Source: Talinum fruticosum (taxonomy: Eukaryota > Streptophyta > Magnoliopsida > Caryophyllales > Talinaceae). From it: a stretch of 64,000 nt of DNA. Shown here piece after piece: positions 42,090 to 53,639 of the stretch. How positions within the stretch are numbered: position 1 is the first letter of the stretch; every line of letters starts with the position of its first letter. Location: contig JAITYX010000025.1 in assembly GCA_021018815.1 (NCBI GenBank), positions 3,630,501 through 3,694,500 on the forward strand, given 5' to 3'. The position numbers were made by a program, and so were the translations under genes. The notes below the pieces were generated by a model that had not been told where the DNA came from, made no database searches, and was given only the letters and a program-made list of their open reading frames with translations.

Positions 42090-43564
42090 TACGAGTCTAT
42101 AATGAGGTCGAAGAGTATGAACTCGGAATTGCGAGTGAGGAGTAAAGAAGCGAGATAAAGCTGAAACTTTGAGTCTTTCCGAGTCTAGAATGTACTCGGA
42201 AAGTGAAGACACGAAAGTACGTGGAAACCCTCCTAGGGCGAGAAAACCACGGACCGTGCTAATCCAAGCACGAAGTCAAATCCACAATACAGATGGGCTG
42301 ATTGACCCCGAGTTGCTCCCTTAGACAACTCTTTACAAGTTTTTCCTAGACTCGAAATTCCCTTATCCGATCTAGTACTTCCTAGCTTAGATAACCCTTA
42401 CGGCTAGGGACAAGCGAGCTGAGTTAACCCTTACGGCTCGGTCAAGGGACCTTACTTAAAGAGTAAGAAGAGAGTTTGTAACTAAGTACAAGACCTTATA
42501 ACTTTGAATATAATGAATTACAGAGTGGGAGTTGTAAGTAGAAGATTGAGAATGAATACAATAACTTTTGATCAAGTATGTATGTTAATAATAGGTTCGA
42601 TAATCTTTAAGTCTTGAGAGTTGGCTTTTATTTATAGATGACCAAGCGGCTTAGTCGTTGAGTCCATCTTCTAGCCGAGAGTCCTTTGTGACCGTTGTTA
42701 AGGGTTTTACGAGTCACTCGGAAAATATCCGTTGAGATATGAACATTGGACAACGGTTCTTGTCTCCTTTGGAAGTCCCAAAACCACTAGTGGTGTCTTC
42801 AAAGATAAGGTGGAAACCACTGTTTAGCTTGGTCTTGCGGATTTCCGGTTTGGAAACGAGACGGCCACGACACGGTCTTACGGGGCTAGGTTAGAAGTGG
42901 AAAAAGCCTTGTCTGCTGGTGATTTGACGTTTTGAAGCTAGGTTACTTTTGTTTTTCAAAAGTGTAGCCTCGTTTGAATAACCTACAAAAGTAAATCAAA
43001 TTGGTTCTCAAAGTATAAAATACTTTGGTCCAAAATTAGACACGAGATAATAACATAATTAAGATAATTAAGTGACTAATTATCCGAGTTAGAAAAGGAA
43101 TGGAATTTTCGACTCTAATATCCATGAAACTCGAAATTCCATCCGAGTTAGTCTAAGCGAGAATCAAGTTAAATAAAGAATATCATAGTGAAACAAACTT
43201 GATGTAGACTAAGCATGGTTCGGACTAGAAGCGCCGACTCTAACAGAATAAGACCTGTAACATGAAGTCGGACCTGAGTGCGGTTATGCAAATACTAGTC
43301 ATTTGAACATGCGATAATTTTAAGTGATGAGAGACTCGGAACTAAGTGTATAAAAGTGAGTATAGATATGCTTTCGAGTTAGACAGAGTCATGCATAAAT
43401 ACATGAAATAATTGCTATATCACTTAGAGGAAATACTATATCACTCGGAAAAGTTTCTAAGGTTCGAGAGAATGACTTGGAATCAAAACTCTATAAGTGA
43501 GAAAGTTGTATACTTGATTCCCTTGATAGTACTCAAAAATGTGCGGAGTAAAGTCCGAGTCTTC
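42090..43564 (-). repeat. Copia-family LTR fragment inside copia B ORF3
   Basis: Same sense as copia B. It begins about 110 bases into the family LTR end and runs to the LTR start GAGTCTTCA at 43564. It carries the conserved TCAAAGTATAAAATACTTTG near 43010 and matches the solo LTR at 55867 more closely than the copia B LTRs. It is left-truncated, so no target duplication is readable. Confidence 0.85.
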
Positions 43565-44172
43565 ACTCTTCAAGGATATCATAGAGAACCTTAAGAACTT
43601 TGCTTGTTTGGGTTCTCTTTGGAGGGATAGAAGGAGAACATGATTCTCATTAGAATGAAGCAAAGAAGTCTTGCTTCGAAGTCATTTGAGTAACGGAAAA
43701 ATTCTTTCCGGACTTTGGAACCTCTATGGAGTATTTATCAAAGAAATGATCGGCAATTTCGGTGAAGGGAATTGGGTTTAAGTTCAAGAAAAGAGTCTTG
43801 ACACTAAAGAGGTTATGAAGGAGAGAGAGATTAATACGAATAGTTTTCCCTTGAACGACATAAGAGATTATGTTCTCTCTCGCGAGACATGTTTACGTAG
43901 AACTCAGTAATGAGTTATGGGTATATATAATTGCGAAACACAAATGCTTGTAAGTAACTATGTTGAGGATGTGCTTGATCCAACAAAGTTTTGTGGTAGA
44001 GAAGAATTTTTCCTCTATGAAATAGTGCTTGGGCCATGATGAGTTTTTGGTCATCGTAGGCAAGAGCTTTACCCTTGGAAGGGTCTTTTTGAGGATCAAT
44101 AGAAATGGTGGATTTGGTTTTAGCCGTCTTAGTGGCTGAACCTCCTTCCGCGACGCTTCCTCTCTTAGGCAT
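43565..44172 (-). pseudogene. Copia B ORF3, N-terminal part
   Basis: Minus strand, ATG at 44172. M-P-K-R-G, a Ser/Lys-rich stretch to I-D-P-Q-K-D-P-S-K-G-K, then the domain: A-L-F-H-R-G-K-I-L, H-S-Y-L-Q-A-F-V-F-R-N-Y-I-Y-P. Then, in shifted frames, N-P-I-P-F-T-E-I-A-D-H-F-F-D-K-Y (about 43765-43720) and S-K-E-N-P-N near 43610. It is interrupted at the position that reads L-F-D-I-P-E in copia A by an LTR fragment. Function unknown. Confidence 0.68.
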
Positions 44173-44772
44173 GTTTGAGAGAAAGTGAAAGAGATTAAGA
44201 ATAAGCGAGTGAACAAAGTGAATGAGTAAGAAAGAGAGTAGAAAGTTGAGAATCTAAAGTGGAACGAGTGTTTGAGCAAGTGATTACGAGTACGAGTGAA
44301 AAGAGAGAAAAAGTGAGAGCAAAAGATAGCAAAGTGAATAAATGAGAATGAAGGGGTGTTATTTATAGAATAAAAGCACTTATACAACAAACGCCTTTTC
44401 GACTTAGCCCTCAAAGTAACGGTTATCGGACCGTTTAACATTCTAGTGAGCAACGAGTTATATCTTGGAAGTGCTTCTCTCTAACGGCTAGTTTTCGGAC
44501 CGTTCACGTGACGAGAGAAAGAAAAAGAGATTTTCTAAAACATTTCCTAGATTCTCTATTGATTTAGAAATGATCTTAGAATTTTGATGTCCATTTTTCT
44601 CATAAACCGAGTCTTACTCGGTGATGTGTCTAAGTGACTCGGAACATACTCGGAAAATTAATAACTCATAGCTCGGTTTCATTGTGATTCAAGCTGATCC
44701 ATTTGTTATTCACTCGGAACATATAATAATCAATCAAATTCATAACAACTCATGCAATATATCAAATAATCA
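44173..44772 (-). promoter_or_regulatory. Pol-ORF3 spacer of copia B with putative promoter
   Basis: Minus-strand CACGTG at 44510-44505, ACTAGCCGTTAGA at about 44494-44482, and TATAAATAAC at 44367-44358, 186 bases before the ORF3 ATG. The match in order and spacing with copia D (24036, 24055, 24177, start 24361) suggests a conserved promoter. Confidence 0.6.
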
Positions 44773-45482
44773 TACAATCATCATGCCAAGTTCATTCCAA
44801 GTAAAGCAAAGCCGATCATCACTCGGAGGTTTTATGAAGATATCGGCTAATTGAATTTTGGTAGGAATAAATTCAAGTTCAATATCACCTTTCTCGGAAT
44901 GATCTCTCGAGAAAATGATGTCGACCTTAATGTGTTTCGTTTTTTAGTGCTAAACTGGATTTTTGGTGATGCTAATGGAACTTTGATTGTCACGAGTTGA
45001 TTGGGATAGACGTGAATTATAGTCCAATATCTTTCTAGTGTTGCTTGATCCAAAGAATTTGAGCACAACAAGGTCCAACTGTTATGTACTTAGCCTCGGC
45101 GAGTTGATAGAGCAACTGAGTTTTACTTCTTTGAATGCCATGAGATGAGTGATTGACCCAGAAATTGACATGCTTCGATGGGCTCTTTTTATCAACTTTG
45201 TATCCACCATAGTCGGCATCCGGTGAGGGTCGGATCCGAGCCTTTCGAATACCAAAGACCAAGTGTCCGAGTCCTTACAAGATATCTAAAAACTCTCTTC
45301 ATTGCGAGTGAGATGTGATTCCTTAAGATTATCTTGAAATCTTGCACAAAGGCAAACACTAAACATGATATCCGGCCTACTAGATGTGAGATAAAGTAGA
45401 GATCCAATCATACCTCTATAGAGTTTTTGATCTCTTGCTTTACCTTTCTCATCCGAGTTCGGTTTAGTACCGCTACAAAGTA
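44773..45482 (-). pseudogene. Copia B RNase H and pol end
   Basis: Minus strand. R-V-F-R-Y-L-V-R-T-R-T-L-G-L-W-Y-S (about 45310-45255) and A-E-A-K-Y-I-T-V-G near 45095 are RNase H blocks. The end is near 44773 after ..E-L-G-M-M-I-V. On the right the gene jumps at about 45485 from the start of RNase H to the integrase-RT linker; the RT with its Y-x-D-D is missing. Confidence 0.8.
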
Positions 45483-46910
45483 GATGATAGAAATGATGTT
45501 CTCAAGTGGGTGATTTGGATGCATATTTGAAAGCTTTACCTGTCATCCGATCTACCAAATTTGTTGGTTGAATGTTCTAATCTTCATTTTGTTCAACTTA
45601 TTGAACTTCTTAGTTAGCTTGATCTTCGATGAGTCCGAGCTAACTCTTAAACTTGCTCATTACGAGTTAGTTCGGTTTCTTTGTTCTTGTTCATTCCGAG
45701 CTTGGCTTTTGCTATGTCATCTTCATCTCGGTTGAGCTTGAGATCTTAGAAAGTAGATTCACTTGTCCTTCCATGATCAATTTTATCAAAGACAACGTGG
45801 ATACTTTCTTCCACTTCGTTAGTCCCATTGTTAAAGATTCTCTATGCTTTACTATGAGATGAGTAACCTAGAAAAATATTTTCATCGACCTTACATCAAA
45901 TTTGGTCGGATATTTCTTACCATTATTATGTATAAAACAATTACATCCGAATGGTTTGAAGTAGGAAATGTTAAGCTTCTTTCCCTTGTACAGCTCATAG
46001 AGTGTCTTCTTCGAGAATGGGTCGAATGAGGCATCCGTTGAGCGTGTAGTTTGTCTGTGTTGAAGCCCGGAAATAGTAGGGTCGATTATTCTCAATCATC
46101 ATTGTCCTTCCTATCTCTTCAAGTGTTCTATTCTTTATCTCCACTTGCTCCATTACTGTTCGGGAGTTCTTGGTGCTTGAGAAGTTGTGGGCGATGCCAT
46201 TCTTATCACGAAGTCTACAAATTCTAAGTAATTGAACTCCCTTTCATGGTCGGTTTGAATTCTCCTAATCCGAGTCTCAAACTCAACGTATTTTCCTGCA
46301 GATCGTAGTGAATTCTTTAAATGCTTCATTTTTGTTCTTCAAAAACACACCTAGGTAAATCGTGAGTAATCATAAACAATAACTAGTACATACGATTTAC
46401 CTCCTAAGCTTTTGACATGAATTTCACCACACATATCCATATGAATTAATTCAGGTACTTTGGATGTAGATGCTTGTCTTGAGTGGCGTAAAAGATGATC
46501 CGAATTGCTTTCCTTTTGTGCATGGCTCATAGATTTTATCTTTCTTAAATGCACGGTTAAGTTAACCTCTAACAAATCCATGAGATGTAAGTTTCTTGAT
46601 AGTGTGCATGCTGATATGGCCTAGTCTACGATGCCATGTCCATGATTCATCATTTAACGATGCCTTTAAACATGATAAATCTTGACTAGAATCTAAAAGA
46701 GGAATAGTGTAGGTGTTACCCGACCTCGGACTGACAGTTGTATCTCTTTGGTGACGAGCATAAAAAATGAAACAGGTTGGTGCGAGTGAATCTTACCTCT
46801 TGAGCTCTATCACATAATTGAGATATGGTTAGAAGATTGTATTTGAGCCCATTAATAAGGTAGACTGGACGGACTAAGTTATCTCCTTAACCAATTATGC
46901 CAATTCCAAC
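45483..46910 (-). pseudogene. Copia B integrase
   Basis: Minus strand. H-H-R-L-G-H-type region near 46635, L-I-H-M-D-M-C-G-E-I-H-V-K-S-L-G-G-K-S-Y-V-L-V-I-V-Y-D-Y-S-R-F-T (about 46450-46350; the usual D-D is Y-D). Downstream K-T-L-Y-E-L-Y-K-G and F-G-C-N-C-F-I-H-N-N-G at about 45990-45910. The protease is absent: gag-end sequence abuts G-I-G-I-I near 46915. Frame changes throughout. Confidence 0.78.
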
Positions 46911-48610
46911 TCAGATTTGAATGATTTTGGGTTTGGTCCGATTCGAGCCTTCTTTCTTAAGAACTAACACTATGTCTCTTTCCTTTGAAAACCTCTCCTT
47001 TTGTAAACGAGGTTGAGAAGGCGTTTTCATAAAAACTAGTGCGGGCTCAGTCCCTTTTCTTTATGAATGAATGGGACCATACTTAGCCTTCTTAAACTTA
47101 ATAGTTACGGAATCGGTTTTAAAAATATTGTTATAAGAATTATCTTTCTCTTCGGCATTATATCCAAGACCTTTTCGAAATGAGACACATTGAGAGCTAA
47201 GTAATAAATCAAAGTTTTTTGACCTTGAGTGAGTTTTAAAACCAACTCTTGAGACTCTTTGAGCTTCTATTTCAATTGCTCATTCTCCGTTACGAGGCAC
47301 TCGGACTCGGTCTCATTTGAGTGCTTGGTCTCAAGAACGTTCAGATTTTGTCTCAAGTTATCTAACCCTTTTTCAAAGTGATGCTCTCGAGCATTAAGAG
47401 ACTCTAGTTTCTGTTTGAATTCGGAAGATTTAGAATTGGACTTTTCTTCTAAAGTAAAAATATATCTAGTAAGATCAAGTTTGGAAAACTTAAGGAAGTA
47501 GTTGATTACCTCTTAAGGATTTGTTTCCTCAACATGTGATCCATCATTGTCAGGCTTAGATCCAACTTTTGAGTCTAATAGTGCCATTAAACACTTTGAA
47601 TCATCGAGTAATCATCTTCTTCGACTCATCATCGCTCTAAGTAGCTACCATAGAATTTTTCTTCTTTTTGTCCTTCTTTCTCTTTGGACAGTTCTTGACT
47701 ATGTGCTCCTTGCTTGCCACACTCAAAATAGCCAGAATTCTTAGTTAAAGACAAATTAGAAGATGACGAGTATTTACCTTTCTTGTCTTTCTTGTAGAAC
47801 TCCTGCTTGGGCTTCTTACGCCACTTTTTGTATTTCATCATTTTCTTGAAGCCTCGGGCTAGAAGTGCCATGGGATCTTCTTCAAAATATGAGGAGCTCA
47901 TACTTTGACGTCTTTCTTCGAGGCAATGTTCCTTTTGGTGCTGACCTTAACTTCCTCTTCTTCTAGATGCGGTGATGAGTGAGTAGCTTCCCAATCATCC
48001 GGCTTTAAGTAAGAGAGATCTTGCGCTTCCTCTATTGCTGTCCCCTTAGGACCCCATCTTTTCTTGGGTAGACTTCTCGGAATCTTTCGACGACTTCTTT
48101 ATAAGACATCTTCTTTCCAAGAGACTTGAGATTGAGTGAGGCGAATGTACATCCGAATGATGTTATCATCGAGCTCTATTTTGAACATCTCATACTTGTG
48201 GAGATACTGACTTATCTTTGCTTGCTTCACTTGGCTGGTTCCTTCATAAATACTAACTAGTGTATCGCACACTTCTTTCGTTGTGCCACATGCATACACT
48301 CTATTGTATTCTTACGAATTGATTGCACACATAAGAGTGTTCATGGCCTTGAAGTTCTTTCTATATTTCTCGTTTTCTTCGGTGGTAAACTCGGACTTTA
48401 CCTTAGGTATAGTTTGTGTTCCTTCCATCTTTATAGGAGTGTAGTTGCCATTGCAAATGTTATGCCGAGACCTCCTTATCATAGTCCTGGATGAAGTACT
48501 CCATTATCTTCTTCCGAGTGTACGAAATTTGAACCCTTGAACTTGGGTGATCCGGTGAAAGATCTTCCTTCATTGAACTCTCCATCGTTTAGAGCCATCT
48601 GATCTTTAGA
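46911..48610 (-). pseudogene. Copia B gag
   Basis: Minus strand from about 48600. It has V-S-I-Y-E-G-T-S-Q-V-K-Q-A-K-I-S-Q-Y-L-H-K-Y-E-M-F (about 48260-48180), the gag core shared by all copies. The zinc knuckle near 47725 reads Y-F-E-C-G-K, first Cys replaced by Tyr, then shifts frame. Several stops interrupt the first 100 codons. Confidence 0.8.
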
Positions 48611-48657
48611 CCTCGGATTTGTTAGATCCTTTGAGAAGGTTAGGCTCTCATACCAAT

Positions 48658-50034
48658 TGAAGGTTTGTTCTTGGAGAGGCTAATTCACCCTAGAGGGGGT
48701 GAATAGGGTGATAAAAGAATTTTGCGGATAAACACGAGTTTTCTACAAAGTAATGACTTAGAAAACAATTTTGAATCTAGATTGGACTCGGAAAGATACA
48801 AGACAGAGAAGTTACGTGGAAACCCTCCCGAGGTAGAAAACCATGGACAATGCTAATCCAATCACTGAGTCAAATCCACTATTCGAATCCACAAAATACA
48901 AGGATCGACCCTTTACGGAATTGCTCCCTTAGACAATTCGGTTACAAGTTTTCCTAGATTCGAAATTCCCTTATTTGATCTAGTACTTCCTAACTTAGGT
49001 AACCTTTATAGCTAGTTACAACTGAGCTTTCAGGTCAATCAAGGGACTTTACAAAGAATTGAAAGATGTAAGAGTGATTACAAGATTTTTCTCTTTAGAA
49101 CTCAAAAAGTAACAACTTAAGAGTCGAGTTGTAAGCTAAAGATTGAGAGAGTATGATTCGGTTTTTGCAAGTTCGTCAATCTTCAAGTCTTGTGAGAAGG
49201 CTTCTATTTATACTCGGAAGAACAGATTAGCCGTTAAGTTTGGTTACGGATTAAAGAGCTTCACTAGTCGTTGTAATGTGAATGTTGTGCTTTGGTCCTT
49301 GACTTGAAAAGTAGTCCATCCCACTAGTTGTGGCTGACATATAGGGTAGAAACAATGGTTAGACTCAAAGTTGAAGTTTATCGAATTTGGTAACAAACAA
49401 CCACGACACGGTGTCCGACCCTTGTTCGGAAAAGATATTTTTTGTCTGTTGGTGTTTAACGGTTAGAAGTCGGTTGCTTTTGTTTTTCAAATAAGATTAA
49501 AATACTTTAATCAACCTCCAAAAGTAAATCAAAGTGGTACTTAAAGTATAAAAATACTTTGGTCCAAAATTAAGTAAGGATAATAATTAATTCATAATAA
49601 TTAATCACTTGATTATCCCTAACCTAAAAGAATGGGATTTTCTAAGTCTAATATTCAATAGGTTCAAATTCCATCTTGAGTCAATCCTTTAAATGATCGG
49701 GTTATTAAGATTGAATAAGCAATATGCATAAACTTGATCAAGTAAATAATTTCATTCAATAAACTGACTTAGAATAAAGAATTAACGCAGTAATTCATTT
49801 TCGGTTAGATCATTAAGTTAGTGCTCAAAATACGAAGTGTTTGTGAAATTATTTACTCATACCAACTATATGAGTTATGCTTGGATCGAAACCCGAGTGA
49901 AGTGTGTTATACTCAAGGAATGATTTCTAAATAGGTCGAGACAGTATTGAAAACTTAAAGATGAACTTCTTAAAGACTTAGAATGACTTGAAATCAAAAC
50001 CATAAAGAGATAGAGAATTATACCTGAGTCTTCA
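48658..50034 (-). repeat. Copia B 5' LTR
   Basis: TGAAGGTTTGTTC...GAGTCTTCA, 1377 bp, followed toward gag by the minus-strand PBS TGGTATGAGAGC at about 48655-48644. It has the single empty MITE target site at about 49201. Confidence 0.93.
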
Positions 50035-50039
50035 AAGAG
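50035..50039. repeat. Target-site duplication of copia B, right (AAGAG)
   Basis: Perfect match with 39757-39761. Confidence 0.92.
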
Positions 50040-50850
50040 AGCTTCACTGACTTTCTCACCAGGTGGAGGGCAAAGGCTGCCTATATGGTAGACTGACCTT
50101 CCGAGAAGGACCAAGTTAGAATTATTGTGAACAACCTTCGGTCGCCTATAACCGAGCATCTCAAATTCCTACTTGTTCATGAGCTTCACAACCCTTAGAG
50201 ATGCAGGCATGCTAATAGAAGAAGAGTTGTCTTCCAAGACCACAAAAGGGTGGTTAGATATAGAGGTAATTACCAATTCAGCGGTACCTTAGCTATCTTC
50301 TCCGAACCCATTCCGGATTAGTGGGATCCATATGCCTTTATTTAAGACATTAGTGAGTCTAAACCACTTGTTAAATTACCCTCTTTAGACCCAAAAACCC
50401 ATGGATTATGGGTAAATAAAGAAGATGTCTACTAGACTAAAAACGATGGGGATGACGACTTTTGGGGCACACCACCCTTAGAAGAAGATGACTTTTAGGG
50501 AGAACCAAAAAGTCCCGAAATCCAATTCCTTACCACATCGGGACGACATAATACACCAATGGGTCCACAACGGACTCAAGAAGTCCCAAAAGAAAAAGAA
50601 GTTGCTAAAGAAGAAGACCTAATCCTAAAATAACTTCAGAAACTCAAAGCTGATATTTCCATCCGGCAACTCATATCCGCCTCCTAAAAGCATATGCATG
50701 CCTTAATTGATGCACTTAGTAAGATTAAGGTCTCTCCTGAAACTACGCTTGAGGAGGTGGTAGGATTGGTCAATAATGGTGATGGAACTATCACATTTGA
50801 CAAGAAGGACCTACTCGAAGAAGGCATTGCACACACCAATGCCCTTTATT
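50040..50850 (+). pseudogene. Tat copy 2 gag, right part
   Basis: Plus strand. Resumes with a segment close to F-L-T-R-W-R-A-K-A-A-Y-M-V-D, then P-S-E-K-D-Q-V-R-I-I-V-N-N-L (about 50095-50140). Further on, a Lys/Glu-rich region (50500-50640) marks the gag-protease linker. Broken by stops. Confidence 0.65.
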
Positions 50851-51425
50851 TAATCGGTAACTTGCATTAATAAATTTATCCATCTAACGTTGGTCAATAA
50901 TGGATCTACCAGTAAATGTATGGTTGTGGAGAAGCTGCTAAAAGGTTAGGCATTAAAGAGCAACATCTCTCTAAGCAAACTATTCATCTTTGAGCCTATG
51001 ACAATTCCAAAAGAACAGATTGTAGGAATAGTGACTGTTCCGATCAATGTCGGGCTAGTGGTGAAAAATATTAACTTTCAAGTCTTAGACATCCCATCCT
51101 CCTTCAATCTTCTTCTAGGACGCCCTTGGTTGCACGACCATCGGGCAATGCCTTCGCACTTGCACCAGAAAGTTAAATGATTATTAAAGGTCAAGTAGTA
51201 ACCGTTAAGGCGGATAACCTCTGTGCCACCATCACTTCTAAGGAGTCTATGGTTGAAATTGAGCACGACGGCGATGATGAGGAGCTTTATGGATTCGAGA
51301 CCATCGCTACTGTAGAAAAGGATGAAGCACCTTTTAACTTCAATCCTTACGTCAATCCTTGTCCATTCGATGCTAAGGAAGAAGGGGTATTTTCCTGGCT
51401 TAGCTGCCAATCTTTCCACCCCTAG
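50851..51425 (+). pseudogene. Tat copy 2 protease region
   Basis: M-T-I-P-K-E-Q-I-V-G-I-V-T-V-P-I-N-V-G (from 50998), F-N-L-L-L-G-R-P-W-L-H-D-H-R-A-M-P-S (about 51105-51155) and H-Q-K-V-K are the typical distal half of a Ty3/gypsy protease. The proximal D-[ST]-G site is not clear. An acidic linker (D-G-D-D-E-E-L-Y-G-F-E-T-I) follows at 51265-51300. Confidence 0.72.
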
Positions 51426-51779
51426 AGCCCACCAATAATTAAAAAGTTCGAGACTAGGCTATGATCCAATTGCTAAAGAAGTAGCCAAAGCTAAGTGGGA
51501 TACACAAACTAAGAGGATTGCACCACTCACGAGTCCACTCTATTAAACTCTATTAAACCTTGCTATGGTTTTCTTGAGCCTTATTATATAAAAGAGAAGG
51601 GTATCCTAGTACTTGGTTTAGAAGTCTTTAGTAAGCTGCAACATGCTAGAAAATGAGGCACCCTACCTCCTCGAGAAGGAACAGTCCACACAAGACTGGA
51701 TCAATCTTGCTTGAGACCAATATCTTTGGTTTGCTATTCGGACGGGATAAAATCCTAGAGAGGAATTCAGTTTTGGTAC

Positions 51780-52340
51780 TGCCCTAAGCTACGTCACACC
51801 CAAAATTTGACTAATCCAATTTTATCACGGATGCCAATATAGAAAGGTCTAAGCTTATCACTTGGATTGATCTTGAGAAAGGCCAATAAAGGCAAGCCTT
51901 AAAGATGACTTTTCGCTACCCCATATTGATATCTTAGTGGACAACACAGCGAGTTTATGCCTTACTTTCATTCATGGATGGTTATGCCCGATACAACCAA
52001 GTGAAGATGGCTGAAAAAGACATGGAAAAAGCTACCTCCATTACTCAATGGGGATGTACTTGTTATGTAGTAATGCCTTTTGGACTCAAGAATGCCGTAG
52101 CTACGTATTAGAGGATGGCCACAAAATTGCTACATGACATGATACATAAAGAAGCTGAAGTTTACATTGATGACATGATCATCAAGTCCAAGGATGAGAC
52201 ATGGCACTTACCTAGCCTTAGAAAATTCTTCGAAAGACTACGAAAATATAACATGTGCCTTAACCCACAAAAGTTTGCCTTTGGGGTAACCTCGAGCGAA
52301 CTGTTAGGCTATGTGGTTAGTCTTAGAGGAATTGGTTGAT
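51780..52340 (+). pseudogene. Tat copy 2 reverse transcriptase
   Basis: S-L-P-H-I-D-I-L-V-D-N-T-A near 51925, V-M-P-F-G-L-K-N-A-V-A-T-Y (about 52070-52110) and the catalytic E-V-Y-I-D-D-M-I-I-K-S-K (about 52155-52190), then C-L-N-P-Q-K-F-A-F-G-V and L-L-G-Y-V-V-S. Y-I-D-D is intact, but the start of the domain carries stops. Confidence 0.85.
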
Positions 52341-52479
52341 TTGTCCAAGATTAAAGCCATCCAGGAGAATCCACCGTTGAAGACAGAGAAGTAGATACGG
52401 GGTTTTCTAGGACGTTTACTGATACATTAGTCGTTTCATATCAAAGCCGACTATGGTCGCGTGAACCCATTTTCAAGAA

Positions 52480-52870
52480 GGTTAAAAGGGAGTTAATCCC
52501 ATTTGGGATGAAGCATGCCAAACAACATTCGAGAAAGTTAAGGAGTATCTAGCCAATCTACCGGTTCCGGTTACGCCTGACTAGGAAAGCCATTGCTATT
52601 ATACCTTACTATAATAGAAACCGCAATGGGAGCCATGTTAGCTCAACGGAATGGAAAGGTAGAACATGCGAGTGTATTATCTAAGGAAGAAAATCTTAGA
52701 TTACAAGACTTAATATATACCTCTAGAGAAAATATCATGGGCTTTAGTCCGGGCCATAAAGAAGATTATACATTACATGCTAGCCCACACGGTATATGTA
52801 GTAGCAGCAATGGGCCCCATCAAATACATTCTAGAGCAACCAACCATTAGTATCAAGATAGCTAGATGGA
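52480..52870 (+). pseudogene. Tat copy 2 RNase H (RT-linked)
   Basis: L-T-I-I-E-T-A-M-G-A-M-L-A-Q-R-N-G-K (about 52601-52655) and then, in another frame, sequence like Y-V-V-A-A-M-G-P-I-K-Y-I-L-E-Q-P (about 52793-52840). This is the decayed RT-linked RNase H; the residues usual around the first catalytic Asp are replaced. Confidence 0.72.
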
Positions 52871-52989
52871 CGAGTCATGCTATCGGAGTTTGAACTCAAA
52901 TATGTCCCACAAAAGGCATTTAAAGGGAGAGTAGTTGATTTGTCAATAACCGAAGCATAACCTGAACATCTTGACTTCCCGGATGAGTC

Positions 52990-53440
52990 CATTTTACAAG
53001 TAGAAGTAGAAATATGGACAATGTACTTTGATGGCGTTTCCAATCGGAAGGGCTTAGGAGTAGGGATCCTTTTAGTCTCACCGGAGGGACCACATATTCC
53101 CACTTCGGTCAAATTATCTTTTGAAGTCATTAACAAAACTACGAGAATACAAGGCATGTATTACAAGACTCCAAGCCACCATAGAAATAGGAGCCAAGAA
53201 TGTCGGGGTCTTCGGCAACTCCGGTTTGATCATCAATTAGATTTCACAAACAGTGAAGCCTTAGCACCCTACCAAGCGCATTTGATAGAATTAGCAAAAT
53301 ATTTTGATAGCATATCGTGTACATACCTTCCTAGGGATGACAACCGGTTCGCGGATGCTCTAGCCAAATTAACATCTATGATTATATCCCTAGTGGCATT
53401 CAATCAATGCCTATCAATATTGAACGACGGAGTCAACTCG
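52990..53440 (+). pseudogene. Tat copy 2 second (archaeal-type) RNase H
   Basis: M-Y-F-D-G-V-S-N-R-K-G-L-G-V-G-I-L-L-V-S-P-E-G (about 53021-53090) opens a second RNase H. L-I-E-L-A-K-Y-F-D-S-I-S-C-T-Y-L-P-R-D-D-N-R-F-A-D-A-L-A-K-L (about 53283-53375) closes it. The family knowledge used is that a second RNase H placed between the RT-linked RNase H and integrase marks Tat elements. The middle has a frame change near 53160. Confidence 0.82.
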
Positions 53441-53639
53441 CGCATATATACACATTATAAGTGTTAAGTACTAGCCAAACTAGTTGGTATCACGACATCT
53501 ACTGGTACTTAGAAAACCAAGAATACCCACCGGACTCCACATCTAAAGCCTAACGAGTCATCCGTATGTTAACGACAACTGTTCTTTATACATCAAGGGC
53601 AAATGTACAAGAAAACCAACACGTGAATTAGCTTACTTT

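Larger units (their letters stand above)
39762..50034 (-). mobile_element. Copia B: LTR-to-LTR element lacking protease and RT cores
   Basis: Minus strand, two LTRs, PBS, purine tract and a perfect AAGAG target duplication. Compared with copia A it lacks about 0.25 kb over the protease (junction near 46915) and about 0.9 kb over the RT core (junction near 45485), so it cannot make these enzymes. The LTRs differ by roughly 10 % by eye. It holds a foldback MITE in the left LTR and an LTR fragment in ORF3. It is inserted in Tat copy 2 gag. Confidence 0.92.
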
